64,000 nucleotides of DNA from Scalesia atractyloides (GCA_947069175.1 CAMTDV010000012.1:38224341-38288340); one strand, 5' to 3'. Counted from the first letter of the stretch, positions 43,257 to 56,401 are shown. Program-made: numbers and translations. Notes: generated from the sequence alone by a model not told the origin.

Positions 43257-44470
43257 AGTGTGGGGATGCGTTTTAGATTAGTTTAAGTCAAACAATTTTA
43301 AAAAAGATACAAAAAAAAGATTTAAAGAATCCAAAAGAATCGAAAAAATGTTCCTAAACTTTTTTTGTAAATAAATGGAAGATTATAAAAAAAAATTGAG
43401 AAAAGATCTTTAATTACTAAACTAGTTTTTTTTTTAATTTTTTTTATCTTTCCTCCAACAGAACCAAGTGTTAAAGAACTTGAAATCCTAGAACACCCAA
43501 CTTCTTAGAAAATTTCATAATATAATGAAAGACATGGAAGGAACGGTATAAGGTCCGGTGTGTTGAGAGATGTTTTTAGTGATGAGTATGAAACATCTGA
43601 CTATACAATGGAAGATATTATGAAAGAAGCTAATAAAGCTCTTGAGAAGACGAGTGAAGATATCCCTTCTCATGTTGATTGGACCAAGGACCTAATTAAC
43701 GATGATGAGAATCAAGATACTGTTGGTCCATCAATAATAAAGCTCCTAAAGTCTTTCCACCCATCCAACTAGGAAATCCTCCTAAGAATGATAAAAGAAA
43801 AGTATGCAACAACCTCGACGAGGAACCTAAAAGACTATTATATACCGGGTTTTCTTTGTATAGTTAAGAGTTGGCAGGGTTGTTAGTTTAATTTAGATAT
43901 GTTCAGAAATATAGTTTGAGTTATATCTAATATTTATGCTATTGCCTTTGATTTGAATTAACTGAGTATGATTATGTTTTTAAACTACATCATGATCTTT
44001 TACTGTTAAAGAATGCTGTAAATTTTTTTCAAATATAATATAATGTACTTTAATCATATGTTCAGATCCGATTTTAACTGTAAACCAAAGCTTCTCATTA
44101 CAGCTTAAAGTTTCTGAAAATTAGTGACCGAAAATGCGTAAAAAGACCAACCATGAAACCAAAATGATTATTTAGATGGTTTTACGGTTATAAACCAAAC
44201 ATTAAACACCACCCACTCATCAGTTGAGAGGCTTTGTGGATTCTGGTTTAAATCACATTCGTAGATTAAAAACTGATATAGAAAATCTTTTTTCAGAAAA
44301 TAAAATGAAATAATCAAAGCAAGAATATGATGAAAAAAACAAACTGAAATACGGCCCTTGTAGTATGAATTATACGTATATCAGGAAAAATGAAAGTAAA
44401 TAGAATTTAAGAGGTCCAAGACGCACAGTGTCAGGAGGTTGATGATCAATCAAATAATTAGTCATGTTGC
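43257..44470. other. Intergenic; one unassigned 70-codon ORF
   Basis: The start (TAAGTGTGGGGATG, near 43256) resembles gypsy sequence next to the gag fragment at 42036. A plus-strand ORF (43560-43772), acidic and without a recognised domain, may be a retroelement relic. The rest is AT-rich upstream DNA of the hydrolase gene. Confidence 0.4.
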
Positions 44471-44480
44471 CGCATAGTCA

Positions 44481-44610
44481 CACGTGTCATTATACCCTCC
44501 TTCCCACGTGGAGGCTCCCTTCACCATCAATAATGGTAGAACAATCTAGCACATCCAAGGCCCCAATCCTGTGCGGTAATCCCTAGGGGAACCCAAATCT
44601 CCAGTATATA
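44481..44610 (+). promoter_or_regulatory. Promoter of the hydrolase gene with two G-boxes and a TATA box
   Basis: CACGTGTC at 44481-44488 and CCACGTGG at 44504-44511 are ACGT-core G-box/ABRE-type sites. TATATA at 44605-44610 fits a TATA box about 350 bp upstream of the chosen ATG. Binding by bZIP or bHLH factors, and stress or light control, is inference from the motifs. Confidence 0.6.
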
Positions 44611-44956
44611 CACCCTCTCCTCAGCCCTTGAATTCCATTTCTTCATCATATTTTTCAAGGAAGGGGAGAAGCAGAAAGATCACAAGAAATACGGCATCTG
44701 ATTTTCAGTTATTACATTATAACAAATAAAACTAAATTGTATTATTTTGGTCTCCTTATTTTCCCTTGTTTTGTTTCCAATCTTCCTTCCTTGTTATATG
44801 ATCTGTCTGGGAATCAAAGAATTCTTCATCGTAAACAATAATAATATTAATAATCGGAGGGTGAAATCATCAAACCCTATATTTCAATCCAAGAAAACCC
44901 CATCATCATCATCATCGCGTGTATATTGTTGTTCAAATATAAGTTTTACAATTTGG

Positions 44957-47900
44957 ATGGCGAAAAGTGAGACCGCCGGAGAAATAATGCTAACATCCGG
45001 AGCAAGTGGGCGCGTAACAGCGCTCCTCTCCGTGCACGTGTTGAAGAGCTTGTTAATGCTCGTTAACGCATTCTTTCTGTTGCTATTTTTTCCATTTCGG
45101 GGGCGGAGGCGATGCCATTCTCCGGCGCCGGAGAAGGGTGTCAAGGAGGAGAAACAGGAGACTGGTGGTGTTAATAATCGGCCGGTGATGAGAGTGCCGG
45201 CGACGATAGTTCCGTGGAAGAGTAGCGCGTCGGCTGCTGCGGTGGTGGTGGACCATGATGTGGCGGCGCGTAGGGCGCTTGCGATTCGGAAAGTGACGGA
45301 CGGTGGGGAGTATTCCCGGCGGGATTATTCGCTTTTTATGACCCGTAGAGGGGAGACCATGTTTACCCAATCGTGGACCCCACTTTCAGTTAAAACTAGG
45401 TGAGTTTTGTTATTTTTTGTTATCTAGTACTTGTTTTATTGTACTTGTTTCACTGTTTTATTGATGATGAATTTGTTTAATTTAAGCTTGAAATCATATT
45501 TATTGTCGTTATTTTAATTGGTGATCATAGTATAATCCGTTAGGCTCAACCTATGGATGGTCTAAATAGAATTTTAAAATCATGGGCTATTTTCCTAAAT
45601 GATTTAGGGCTATTAACGTACTGGTTTAGTACTTGTGTTCAGATTGTTTGTTTCTGCTCGCGAGCGTATGTCTAAATGGTTCAGACATGTGTCTCCGAAT
45701 GGTTAAGCATTATACTGAGTCTGAATAGTTAAGACCTTTAATCTGAATTGGTTAGACATTTGCCTCTGAATAGTTAAACATTATATTCTCTTAATGGCGC
45801 ACAAATGCATTTGTAAAGTTTATAGTGCTGGAGTGAGTTTTATTGAGGTTTTCAAAACATGAAAATTGAAAGAAGTTAAAACCTATAAGTTGGGCTCAAT
45901 GGTTGGTAAATGATTGCTTGATTGTATCATTTTCTTTTGTAAAGGTCATTGTTTGTGTGCTGTTCATATGTTTCTATGATATGGATAAGAATAAGAATGT
46001 GCAGCCTCTATTGATTTTTGTGAAATTAAGAGATTTAATAATGGTTGATGTAATATTTGCCATTGCTTTAAGGGGTGATCATGGTACACTGAGGATTGGG
46101 AAAGAAGGTTGAACTGAATTTGATTTCAAAGTGGTTAGAAAATGGTTGATTGTGGTGTTCATTTTCTTTTCTAATGGTCAATTCTTGTGTGCTGTTCATA
46201 AGTTTCTGATATTTGGATAAGAATGTGCAGACAACCTTTATTGGACTTTCTTTAAAATTAAGAGATTTAATAGTTGTTGATTTAAGCACAAGGTAATTAC
46301 ATAATTAGGGAGGACAGATTATAATAGCTGAATTACAGTATATTCGATGGATTGACTAGAATACAACGAGTAGTGGAATAAAGGATTTTATTCTAATCAG
46401 TAAGTCGTTAAAGTCAATGTTATTGTGCGCTCAATATTATTTTTTTAACCATCAATTTCAAGTAATGGAATAAAGAGCATTTTAGTTATCCTATTCTTTA
46501 AACTAATGTTATTGTGTTTTAAAATTGTTTTTCCGATCATTACTTTTAATGTTACTTTGGAGTTTACTTATTGTAATTAAGTGACCAACAAATCGAATTT
46601 TGTACTTATAGGACAAAAGGACCTCAAGTTGGTGAGCTAACTAGTTAAGTAACAAGTCAAAACAAGTTACTTTTGTTATGGGTCAAAATGGGCTGAATAG
46701 AGTTTGGTTGACTGGAAATACTTTGTTTAAAGGTTTTGAACCGTGTGTAAATAATTGGTGTGTCAAACGTGATTATAAAGGTTTTTGCCTATGTTTTAGA
46801 CAGTTGGTTAGTATAGTTTGATTCAAGTACATTAAACTTTGGTATTAGATCAAAAAAATTAAATTGTTTTCATATATAATTTGCAGGGCGTTAGTGGTAC
46901 TATTGCACGGACTCAATGAACACAGGTAACATTTTGAACATTCATTTAAAGAATTAGCATGATGATTTTATTAAACAATCTGTGGTAACAGTGGCAGGTA
47001 TGATGAATTTGCAAAGCAGCTCAACACACATGGATATAAAGTTTACGGAATGGATTGGGTTGGTAAGTTTGAAACTTTTGCATCTTTTTAACGGGTTATT
47101 GCTTTGGATGCATATCATTTCGAATTGTGTTCCCTTTATGCTCTTGTTCTTCAAATGTTGTATGGTAATTGGATCAATGGTCTCAGGTGGCAAGATGAAC
47201 AGGTTTGATTGGTAGGGTAAGAGATCAAAATGGGATGGTTAATATTTTGTCCGCTAAAGATGGACATTAGCTGATTTATGTTCCATTTGACCCATTTGAT
47301 CTGTTGCTAGGTGTGCCAATCATGACCCATTTGATCTGTCACTTTTGGTTTACTAAATGATACGACAGTTCACAACAAGCAAATCTTTTAAAACATGGTA
47401 ACTCAAAACGAGTCTAAATGACTCAGCTATGCTTGGCGCCACCAAACGGGTCAGCACTCATAACCTGAACCTGCTTTGATCCGTTACCTGACCTGACCAT
47501 TTTGCCAGGCTTATCCATTGGTAAAATTGTTCATACTTATATAACATTTCTACTAAACTAATAAGAGACTTCTACCACAATGCTTGTCTACAAACATTTT
47601 GCACTTACGTTTTCTTTGATAATTCAAGCCTGTAATCTTTCATTTTTTTTAAAAGTGTGTTTTTATTGATTGTTTTAGTTATTTGATATTAGCTTTTAGC
47701 GTATGTATTTGCGGTCTGTTACATTCTGCGCACTAGTTAATGTTGAAGAATGTGGGTGTAGTAGTTATTTTCATGCTTCATACAGTTGGTCAAGTATATG
47801 AGTATAATTTTTAAATTATAAACTAGAGTATATGATATGAAACCAAAACTTATTTGACGCTTTCTTTTGGGGCAGAAGTAGTAAGGTTTCATAAATGGTC

Positions 47901-49559
47901 AACTAGCTGTAGAAGTTGTCCAACTATCCATCTATATTTGGATGTTGCAGGGGTCGAAATATTTTGGATGCGCATTGGTGCAAAAGCTCACCCTGTTAAG
48001 TAAGCACATTCCATTTGGTCTTGTATGCGAAAATCGTAGATCCAATGTGCATTTTTTTCTTGAAATTTTTATTACCATTATGCCCTTGGAGTACCGGTGC
48101 ATCAAGTCCACCACTATGATGACAGAGGTGTCAAATATTTCTTTCTTGAAAATCAAAGACACCCTTTAACCTTTATATTGATGTTTTACAAAGAAACGGG
48201 ACTGGTGCCGAGTGGAAATTCATTTTTTAAGGGCAGATGGATTGGTGTTCGTTATCTTTTTCAGTTTTGGGGCTCTGTTTTTGTCTGTCTGTTTGAATAT
48301 GTTATAATATGATTGGCCAATTGAATATTATTTAGGGTTAACTTAAGTTGATTGAAATAGAGTAACCCTTCTGATTTTTGTGTGTTAATTTGTGTAGGAC
48401 ATGGTGGTAGTGATGGGCTTCATGCGTATGTGCACTCTCTTGATGATGCTGTCATTGATACAGTAACTTTCTCTTTTATGTATTAGTCGGTTTCATTTAA
48501 CTAAGAGATCGGTTACTTGACATCAAAGTTTAAATTAAAGTCAAGATGACTTTTTTTATCAAGTTAGTCATGGTTACTCGAAGTTTTAATTGAAGTCAAG
48601 ATGATCTTTTCTTCAAGTTAACTGTTTACATGACTTGTTGTCCCATATTGAACGCTCATGTTAGATGTGATTGATATATGTTTTTAACTCGAATGTTATG
48701 CAGAAAGCATTTATACTGCACGTGTTGGCTGAAAATCCGGGGCTTCCCTGTTTTTGCTTTGGGCACTCTACCGGTGGAGCCATCATTCTTAAGGTATGCT
48801 GATAGAACATGCATGTTTGTATGACTCGTTTTATACATAAAAAATGAGGCATTTTTCGGAGTCATATTGTTAAATCAAACAGGCTGCAAGGTTATGAAAT
48901 AATCTACTTGAAATCTAAATATTTGACTTAAAATCCTTAACCTATAGGCTGCACTTGACCCAAAAGTTGAAAAGTCAATAGCTGGTGTTGTGTTGACATC
49001 CCCTGCAGTTGGAGTCCAGCCATCTCATCCAATCTTTTTGGTAAGATAACCTCTTTATCGTCATCAATATTATAAATATTTTTTTGTTTATTATTTTTTT
49101 GTTTGTAAAAAACTGTGTTTTGAAAATCTATTATTGATCCATCTATAGGTACTTGCACCAATTTTCTCCTTCTTGTTGCCAAAGTTCCAATTCAGTGCTG
49201 CAAACAAGAAGGGTGCCATAGTTTCTCGCGATCCAGCAGCGCTAGTCGCAAAATACTCCGATCCGTTGGTTTACACAGGATCAATTAGGGTCAGAACTGG
49301 TCACGAGATTCTAAAGATCACATCTTATTTGCAGCAAAACACCCGCGAAGTAAACGTGCCATTTTTTGTTCTTCATGGGGCAGCGGACACGGTGACAGAC
49401 CCAGATGCATCTTTGAAGCTATACAAAGAAGCATCATCAGAAGACAAAACCATTAAGCTAATCCCGGGGTGTCTGCATGATTTGCTGTTTGAACCTGAGC
49501 GGGAAGAGATTAAGCGGGATATTATAGAGTGGTTAGATAACAAAGTGAGAGTATGTTGA
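44957..49559 (+). CDS. Alpha/beta hydrolase, plant monoacylglycerol lipase-like, seven exons
   Basis: Role: a serine hydrolase of the lysophospholipase/monoacylglycerol lipase family; substrate not deducible. Exons: 44957-45399, 46887-46925, 46992-47062, 48398-48462, 48704-48793, 48948-49040, 49149-49559. All introns begin GT and end AG and the phases agree, giving 403 aa. Residues of about 15-50 form a hydrophobic stretch, then a basic linker. Catalytic features: LLHGLNEH (153-160, oxyanion side), nucleophile elbow GHSTG with Ser228, Asp347 in HGAADTV, His377 in CLHDLL. The sequence resembles the Arabidopsis At1g73480/At1g18360 group (from memory). An in-frame ATG at 44798 would add 53 residues. 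I chose 44957 because its context (ATGGCG) is better and MAKSE..AGEI is the family start I recall. Exon 4 to 5 joins directly without damage, so the gene looks functional. Confidence 0.93.
45620..45810. mobile_element. Repeat of the AATGGTTAAG family in intron 1 of the hydrolase gene
   Basis: Several short phrases (TCTGAATGGTTAAG and variants) repeat here. In reverse complement the segment matches 61087-61200 closely, including the ATTCAGACTCAGTATAATGC stretch and CGCTCGCGA. Non-autonomous, no ORF. Confidence 0.7.
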
Positions 49560-50800
49560 TGCTCTGTTTGTGTGTTGTGCAACTGTAATAAGAAATGTGT
49601 GTAGTGATTAGAAACATTTGGGCTACAAGTGATGTGCAATGAGTTGATGATTTCTGGGAAAAATGGTTCCATGTGATTGTCATTTGACTGTCTTGTAGAT
49701 GTATTTTGTACAGAGTTAACTATGATCCTTAATGAATCATCAACATTTCTGCTGATCATGCCACTTGTTTTATTAGTGGCTGAATGAAAGCAGTTGTTCG
49801 GATTCAAAAGCAAGATTATTTCTAGGTCGTCCGTCTATAATAAGTAATGATAAATTTAATTCTCCTTCGTTAATTAGCCCATCAAATCATCACACTATTA
49901 CAACCAATTAGGATTGACTTGGTGACCAAAATGAATTGTAATACACATCAAGCAAGTTAGGAGGTACGAGAGTGCACGTTTGTTTGAGTTGTGAAAGTCC
50001 TAAGTGTTTGGACGAAGACCCTAATCAATGAGGGTTCCAATGGGGCAACGCTCTCTTGGTGGGGTTCGGGGCAGCGCCCTTAGGAGCAGGGTCCAAGGGC
50101 AAGAGCCCCTAACTAGGGTTATCAGCTTGGAAATTTTTTTTTAATCAGCATTAGAAAAATTTGTTAAAAATAATAACCGCCTAGAGTTAATCTCGATTTC
50201 GAAATCAATTTTGGTTACTCTGGTTCACGAATTTCACCCAAAATCACATACTACTTGTTATCCTTAATCTAAGTTGTATACAATTGGATTTTTCATGAGA
50301 ACCACTTAAATAATTCGATTTAAAAGTAACTACAACTCTCACAAGTGATATGTTGCAATCTCTTAAGTACCCCCCAACGAGAAGATTTTATGGCTTGCTT
50401 CTTTTCTGTGAATGATGAATAGGGAAAGATACAACCAAATACTCTCTACAGAGTACAAACCAAGGGCAGATGTCAAATACCCATCTACTTCTACCCTATC
50501 TATCTTAAATATCATTTAAAAACAAAACGAAAAAAAATGAAGAGCCAGCTATGGTAGTACTAACTCGTCTTCTGATTCATAAAGTTCTAAACAAATTTTG
50601 AAGTCATGTTCGTACTTCTGACATTTTCTTGTATCTTGTTCATTTTAATACTTAGTATTAAAGAAAAAGATGCTTGTCAGGTTATCTATACCACTAGAAT
50701 TAGGCAAATTTAAATTTTATTTGTTTATGTATGATGCACTTAATACATTCAATGATCCCGTATCTTTAATCCTATTTGTATCAGCATAATATGATATTCG
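49560..50800. other. 3' UTR of the hydrolase gene, then intergenic
   Basis: The first 200 bp or so is likely 3' UTR. About 49900-50400 contains GC-richer phrases (near 50040-50110, GGGGCAACGC and GGGCAAGAGCCCCT) recalling plant retroelement LTRs, but no borders were found. Confidence 0.45.
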
Positions 50801-50804
50801 TTTG

Positions 50805-51198
50805 AGTAAACTGTCAAAATGGTTATTTTTGCCACTTTAGTCTAAAACAAAAGCAAAATCTTGTTAGATTCTTTTTTTTTAATTTTGTTGTCATTTTCAT
50901 CTAAAAGCAAAATCTGGTTAGTATTTTTCAGTTAACATCTAGTTTTTTGTCTTTATTCGTCTCTTTTAAAGAAGAGCAAAATGGTCAGTTTTTTTAATTT
51001 GTTATAATAAAATGTAAGCCCTTCATTAAAAGGAGAAAAAAAGACAAAAAAGTTGTATGTTAACTGAAAAATATGACCAGATTTTAATTTTGGATGAAAA
51101 TGACAATAGAATTAAAACCACAGGAATCCAAATTCAAATGGTTTAAGTTTTGGACTAAAATGACAAACTTAGCAAAGAATCAATTTGGTAGTTAACTT
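50805..51198. mobile_element. Foldback MITE between the two convergent genes
   Basis: About 394 bp that folds on itself. AACTGTCAAAATGG...CACTTTAGTC at the left mirrors GACTAAAATGACAAA...GGTAGTTAAC at the right, and the inner parts (TTGTCATTTTCATC against GATGAAAATGACAA; CAGTTAACAT against ATGTTAACTG) also match. No transposase. It begins about 120 bp beyond the stop codon of the GRDP gene. Confidence 0.8.
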
Positions 51199-51319
51199 AA
51201 TCTATGTGGTAATGCAAGTTGAGGAAGCAATAAGTTTTACTTCACGATATGTATCTTTGATCTATTACATATATAATAATAATTAGAAATACGTCCCAAA
51301 TCCAGCATAATTATAAATC

Positions 51320-54300
51320 TTATTTTCCGTTACAATTACCGTCACCACCATCACAACTAGAGCGACATCCTCCACAACTCGCACGACATCCGCCACCACC
51401 ACCACATCCACCACCGCCGCCACATCCACCACCACAGCCTCCACTACCACTACACACCCCAGCCGTTATGAAGTGGCCATTATCATTGTGTTCAGACCTC
51501 GTAACCACATGGTGCATTGGACTCGGTTGAGTCGTTGAGATAATAATACCCAAAGTAATAGGCAGAGACATATCTACACGAGAGAAAACGTAACCATGAA
51601 ATGGAACTTCGATAATTCAATACTTTTTGATAAAATCTTATTGAAAAAACTTTATATAAGCGATCATGCGTTTGGAGCTTCTAAACCGATACCTGTTTCA
51701 AACTCTAACCAAATTGGAGTGGCGAGTTTTGAGTCCAATGCGGATAATGATATCGAGCAACTTCCTAATGATTTTGAAGAATCGTCGAGATCAAGATCGA
51801 AGAGCAAAACACCCTTTGGCTCACACTGGAACAGAATAGCTTGTGTTTCTTTGCTATCGGCGCAAATGCTTAAATGTTGCTTATCCTTAAATAGCATGTC
51901 ATGTTGTTTCTTAGCAATTGAAAGAACAAAGTTGCCTTTGTGTTTGGTTGATAAGCTCATTATCTCTATGACCTCCACCATAATCTGAAATAGATTTATG
52001 GATAAATATAGCAAACAAATTGGTCAAAAAAATTGTTGTGATATATGACAAACTAGTAAACTTTCTGCGCGATGCGGCGGGTGCAAATGTAAAGTAATAT
52101 GGATGTAAAGTAATACGGATTTATACAGTAAATACATGAATCGTCTCTAAACAAAAGTTACATCAAAACATAGATAAATTGAAGATGTACATAAAAATAA
52201 GCACGGAATCGTATTACATATGACCCGACTTATTTGCAAAAGAACCTGAACTTGTAGTGACACGTACATAATAATAAGAAATTTTTTTTATGTTTTTTAT
52301 GTTAAAAAGGCACAGCGCGTTGCGGTGGCGCCGAGACGTAAAGTAAGTCGAATATATAAAGTCTAATGAAAACATATCATTTGACCCGGTTTGCAGTAAA
52401 ACAAATTTATGCCAAAACATTGATCAACTGAAAACGTATAAAAAAACAAAAAAAAGTATATTATATCTAAGCCTACCCATTTTCAAAGAAACATAATCAA
52501 TTTGAATTTATACTAACACACATAAATATAAGCACGTAAAACATAACTATAAAATGTTTAAAAAATTAAAGGGTTATTATTATCAATATTAAATGTTAAA
52601 GAGTAAAGGTTTAAAATAAACAAAAAAACATAAGAAGTTAGAAAAAAGGTTAACTAATAGCCCGCTGCCAAGCAGGCTGCAACAGCATGATAACACTGGT
52701 CATCCAACTTCTATATGTAGTTATATAGAATATAAAACTATAAAACTTTGTTAGAAAAGGTATTATTTATTAAAAATAATAATTTCGTTATAAATCAATA
52801 TCCAATAACTTCTATAGATTTATGTGTAGATTTTTACAGTTATATTTTTATTGGTCCAATTAGCACTTCAATTCAAAATTTGTTGAAGACTACTATGGAA
52901 GCATTAAATAAGAACTAAGTGTGTTAAGTCTTAGTGTGATTTCTTTTTCTGAAGAAAAAAACAAGAACAAGGGAACCGAGTTCCATGGATAAAATAACAA
53001 ATTCTGCGTTTAGGTATAAGACCAAATGTAATGGACTCGTCCCACGAGCCACCACGAGGGTCACACCACCCCAACCCTTTGTGAAGTGCTGATTTTGGTC
53101 TCTGTTTGTGGTTGGGTTATGTGAAGTTTGATTTTAAGAAAAACTAGCCAATGACTGGTGAGTGTTAGCTATTATTATTTTTAATTCTAAACCAAATAGT
53201 TTCACATGTCTTATAACTACACATTTTTAACCAAGTGGTTTGCTTAAGATGATCTGGACAACATATGTTAAAAAAAGACAAAACACGTGTTATACCACTA
53301 CACATGATCTAAGAATAAAAAAAACGTGTTATCTATAGAGTATTATAATAAGAAAAATAATTTCTTCACATAACTTTAAAAGTTTAACTAATTACAAGTT
53401 TTAAAAATAAGATATAATCCTTTAAAACATATTTATGACTTTTAATCCAACTACTCCGCAATTTTTAAACAATCATAATTTTTTTCTTACGTTAATATTT
53501 AAAGAAACAATATCATAAAAATGAGAATTTTATTCTTTTTAATTTGAGTATTTTATTTCTATAGTTTTTTTTTCAATTAAAAAAAGTAGTCTATCTTCTC
53601 CATTGCATCATAGCATGGGCACTCCTATAGTATATTTTATCCATTCGGTTTGTCACACATTACCGGTTTTCTAAGCTTCTCATAATCAAATACGGTTTCT
53701 TATATAAAACCGAACATCATATCGTTGTAAATCCAACCTAAATGGCCATGTGACATGTACGAGGATTCTAAAAATATTACCTCCATGGACATGATCTCGA
53801 ATAATTGACTTGGTTTAATGCAACGTTTTTTACTTTGGACCGGAGGCATGTACATGGCTCCTGCCCTCCAATACCTCGACAAAAACATCTCATTCCACTG
53901 CTTTGTGGTCTTACTGAACCCGCTGTTGAGTTTGTGACCCTTGGTTCGATCAGAGTCTGTGTCATCATGGTCGAGAACATTTCCTAGTAGGCACATTGTA
54001 TCGTTGCAATAAGAAAGTGGATGCAGTTGATGAGTGTGCCACATTAGGTCAATATCATAAGTTGGAACACAAAAGTTCTTTGATTTCCTAATCATATGTA
54101 GAAATCCCTTGTATCTCTGAACTGCCCCCTCAAGAAAGATATCGTCTTTCATAAACGATCTCGATACCTAACATCGATCATTAATTGTATTATATCATGT
54201 TCTGCGAATAAAATGTATTTTTATTTATCTAATTAGTTAACAAAGAATTAATTTCATATACGTCACACTCTTAAGAAACCTAGAGCATCTCACCTGGTAA

Positions 54301-55831
54301 TAGAATGAACTTTGTCTTTCGACTGCAGAAACTAGATCATATTTGGTGCTTAGTGAGCCCGCCAATCTGTTTCGAGTATCATTGCTAACGCAGTCATCGA
54401 AGTCAATTTCATAGGGTTCTTCTGGATACGTAGCGTTCCATAACGCTTCGGTTTCTTCCTTGCAAGGCCCCTCAACTGATGATATAACCACACCACAAGG
54501 ATCTAGGATTATGCCAAAGAGCTCCTTACAATCAGCCATGTACCGAACCTTGACAACCAAGAAACTGAGTTAGATTTTAGAAATATGGTATATAATTACA
54601 TCACATGACCCATAATAAATAAATAACTTCATTCACAAGTTATCACAAATTTAATGGTCACCGAAAAACTTGTCAAAATGTATATGTATTTGACAATAAA
54701 ACAAAAATATATCACTCTCTCAACCTAGTATAAACAAATACATTAATACATAAACATGATCACATATGAATGTCGTAGCATATATCTGATACTTTGTTGT
54801 CTTTACATATTGATGCACAAGGTTGTCATGTGTCAGTTAAAAAGCTTACCGGATTAAGCCTATGGCAATGCCAAATCCATTCACAGTCGAGTGGCACCAC
54901 CAACCGCCATTCGCTAATCTTAGACCCGCTAATATATTTTGCTAGTAAAGGAAGCCAACAGTATTTGTACCTGATAAATATTTAGTTACTGATGGGGTGT
55001 AAGCTATAGATAATTATTAATTAGTTAATGAACAAGGAAGTTAAAAGAAGAAAAATTAACCAAATTGTATTAGAAAGGGCTCATTCATGTCATAGTTTAT
55101 CGATAACATATCAAACAAACTGAGTACTAACTAAAACGAAAAAAAGTCATAGGTGGAAAGAGTTAAACGAGGATGAATCATGTGGTGTGTCCGAATGTTA
55201 TGTAAGCCATTTTAAGACCACATCGTGACTTGGCGTGAAAATCATTAGATTTTTTTTATTTAAATTATGTGTTTTCTAGTTTCATATTTTTATTTTATGT
55301 AATGTTTTTTATTTTATATTTATTTTACTCATAATATATTTATAAGTTTTTAATACATTTTATATAATTTTAATTATAAAATAATACAAAAAGTGTGTGA
55401 CACGTGTCGAAAAAAGCCACGTTTCTACACCCCGGGCCACACCGTCCGTTTTAACACCACGCCCCGTTCTAACGCGTGGTCCACGTGTCGCGTAATGCCA
55501 CATCTTCAATATACTGAACACAACTTCAAGAAATGAAATTTAAATAGATAGTATTTAAATGTTTACAACCACCAGAATCATTAATATAACTTATATCGTT
55601 AGTTATTATCAAATTAATTAAAAAAAGCACCAAAAACGTCAGGAGATTTGCATCCCTCGATCGCTACATGTACCTGAAAACAGCCCGTTCTAGTACACAT
55701 CCTTTGTATAATTTCCCAATGTCATGAACGACTTTGAGAAACTTTAAATGTCTCTTCGTTGCAGTAACGAGGTCCGTTGTTACGACAATCTTTTGAGCCT
55801 CAACCCATTCTAGATCTTCGCATTTCTCCAT
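51320..55831 (-). CDS. GRDP (DUF1399) glycine-rich domain protein, six exons, short form
   Basis: Exons (minus): 55831-55674, 54970-54850, 54548-54294, 54167-53781, 51984-51693, 51573-51320. Splice sites are GT-AG and phases agree, giving 488 aa. Seen: start MEKCEDLEWVEAQKIV; two family motifs EWIWHCHRLNP (83-93) and DLMWHTHQLHP (218-228); VRYMADCKELFG opening exon 3; HDDTDSDRTKG and RYWRAGAMY in exon 4; a C2-like beta-rich part in exon 5; and a C-terminal Gly/Cys repeat (CGGGCGGGGG type) in the last 45 residues. Known: Arabidopsis GRDP1/GRDP2 act in growth and stress responses, biochemistry unclear. Their proteins are near 700-830 aa. Here the segment between the C2-like part and the Gly/Cys tail is mostly absent, so this is a shorter paralogue or a shrunken gene. 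A TATAAG site lies only about 45 bp upstream of the ATG. Confidence 0.9.
52053..52690 (-). mobile_element. Helitron-like remnant in intron 4 of the GRDP gene
   Basis: On the minus strand the sequence ends CGCCGCATCGCGCAG...TTTACTAG, a GC-rich hairpin-capable stretch a few bases before CTAG followed by T, the hallmark of a Helitron 3' end. A related GC-rich phrase (GCGCGTTGCGGTGGCGCC) lies inside at about 52315. The 5' end is not identified; the right coordinate is a guess. No replicase ORF. Confidence 0.45.
55160..55510. mobile_element. Possible MITE in intron 1 of the GRDP gene
   Basis: An AT-rich centre (55245-55390) flanked by GC-richer arms (CCACATCGTGACTTGGCGTG on the left, GCGTGGTCCACGTGTCGCG on the right). 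Arms are only partly complementary and no target duplication was found. Confidence 0.3.
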
Positions 55832-56270
55832 GGCACTGAGTCCGGTGAATTACAAAGGTGAAGCAGCATAGCCTCTTATAATTCAACAAATCTGGCATTT
55901 GTTTTACGGTGTATCATTTCTTATGTGTTTTACCATTAAGTAAGCACATCTCAAGGTAACATGTACTAGTCACGAATGTGGGGTTTGGGTTGTTTATTTC
56001 AGCAATTTGTGGTCATGCCTATTTCTTGGGTAGTTTAAGAATTCTTGAAAATGATTTAATAACGAAAAAGTGGTACAAATATTACAAGTTGTAAAACTTC
56101 ACATTTCTTCAAGAATCTATCTTGTCTACATTTTCTTTTTTTTTTTTTGAAAAGTATCTGTAATTAAAAAGATGTGTCCATAACCTCGTGATTTCATTCT
56201 CAAATTAAAGAAGATTGATGGTTAAATATGAAGGTCAACCCATATATGCTAAAAACAAAGGAAAAGTATA
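55832..56270. other. Upstream region of the GRDP gene
   Basis: AT-rich, presumably promoter and 5' UTR of the minus-strand gene. No further ORF or clear motif beyond the TATAAG noted with the gene. Confidence 0.5.
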
Positions 56271-56401
56271 AGGGCTGATTGACAACTTTTGAATGGTTAA
56301 CTGCTAAAGAATTTAGAGGTCTGAACCATTAAGTGCTGAACCAGTAAAAGGTCTAAACCATTAAGAGCTTGTATAATGCTTAACCATTCAGAGACAAATG
56401 T
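56271..56401. mobile_element. Left part of the AATGGTTAAG-family repeat, split by copia element G
   Basis: Begins AGGGCTGATTGACAAC and carries repeated GAACCATTAAG phrases. It is interrupted at the AATGT target site by the copia element and resumes at 61087. Confidence 0.75.

Noticed and set aside
45903..48312. Small ORFs inside introns of the hydrolase gene (45903-46112, 46982-47215, 47942-48312)
   Set aside because: They run over exon-intron borders or lie in introns, and the seven-exon model explains the coding signal.
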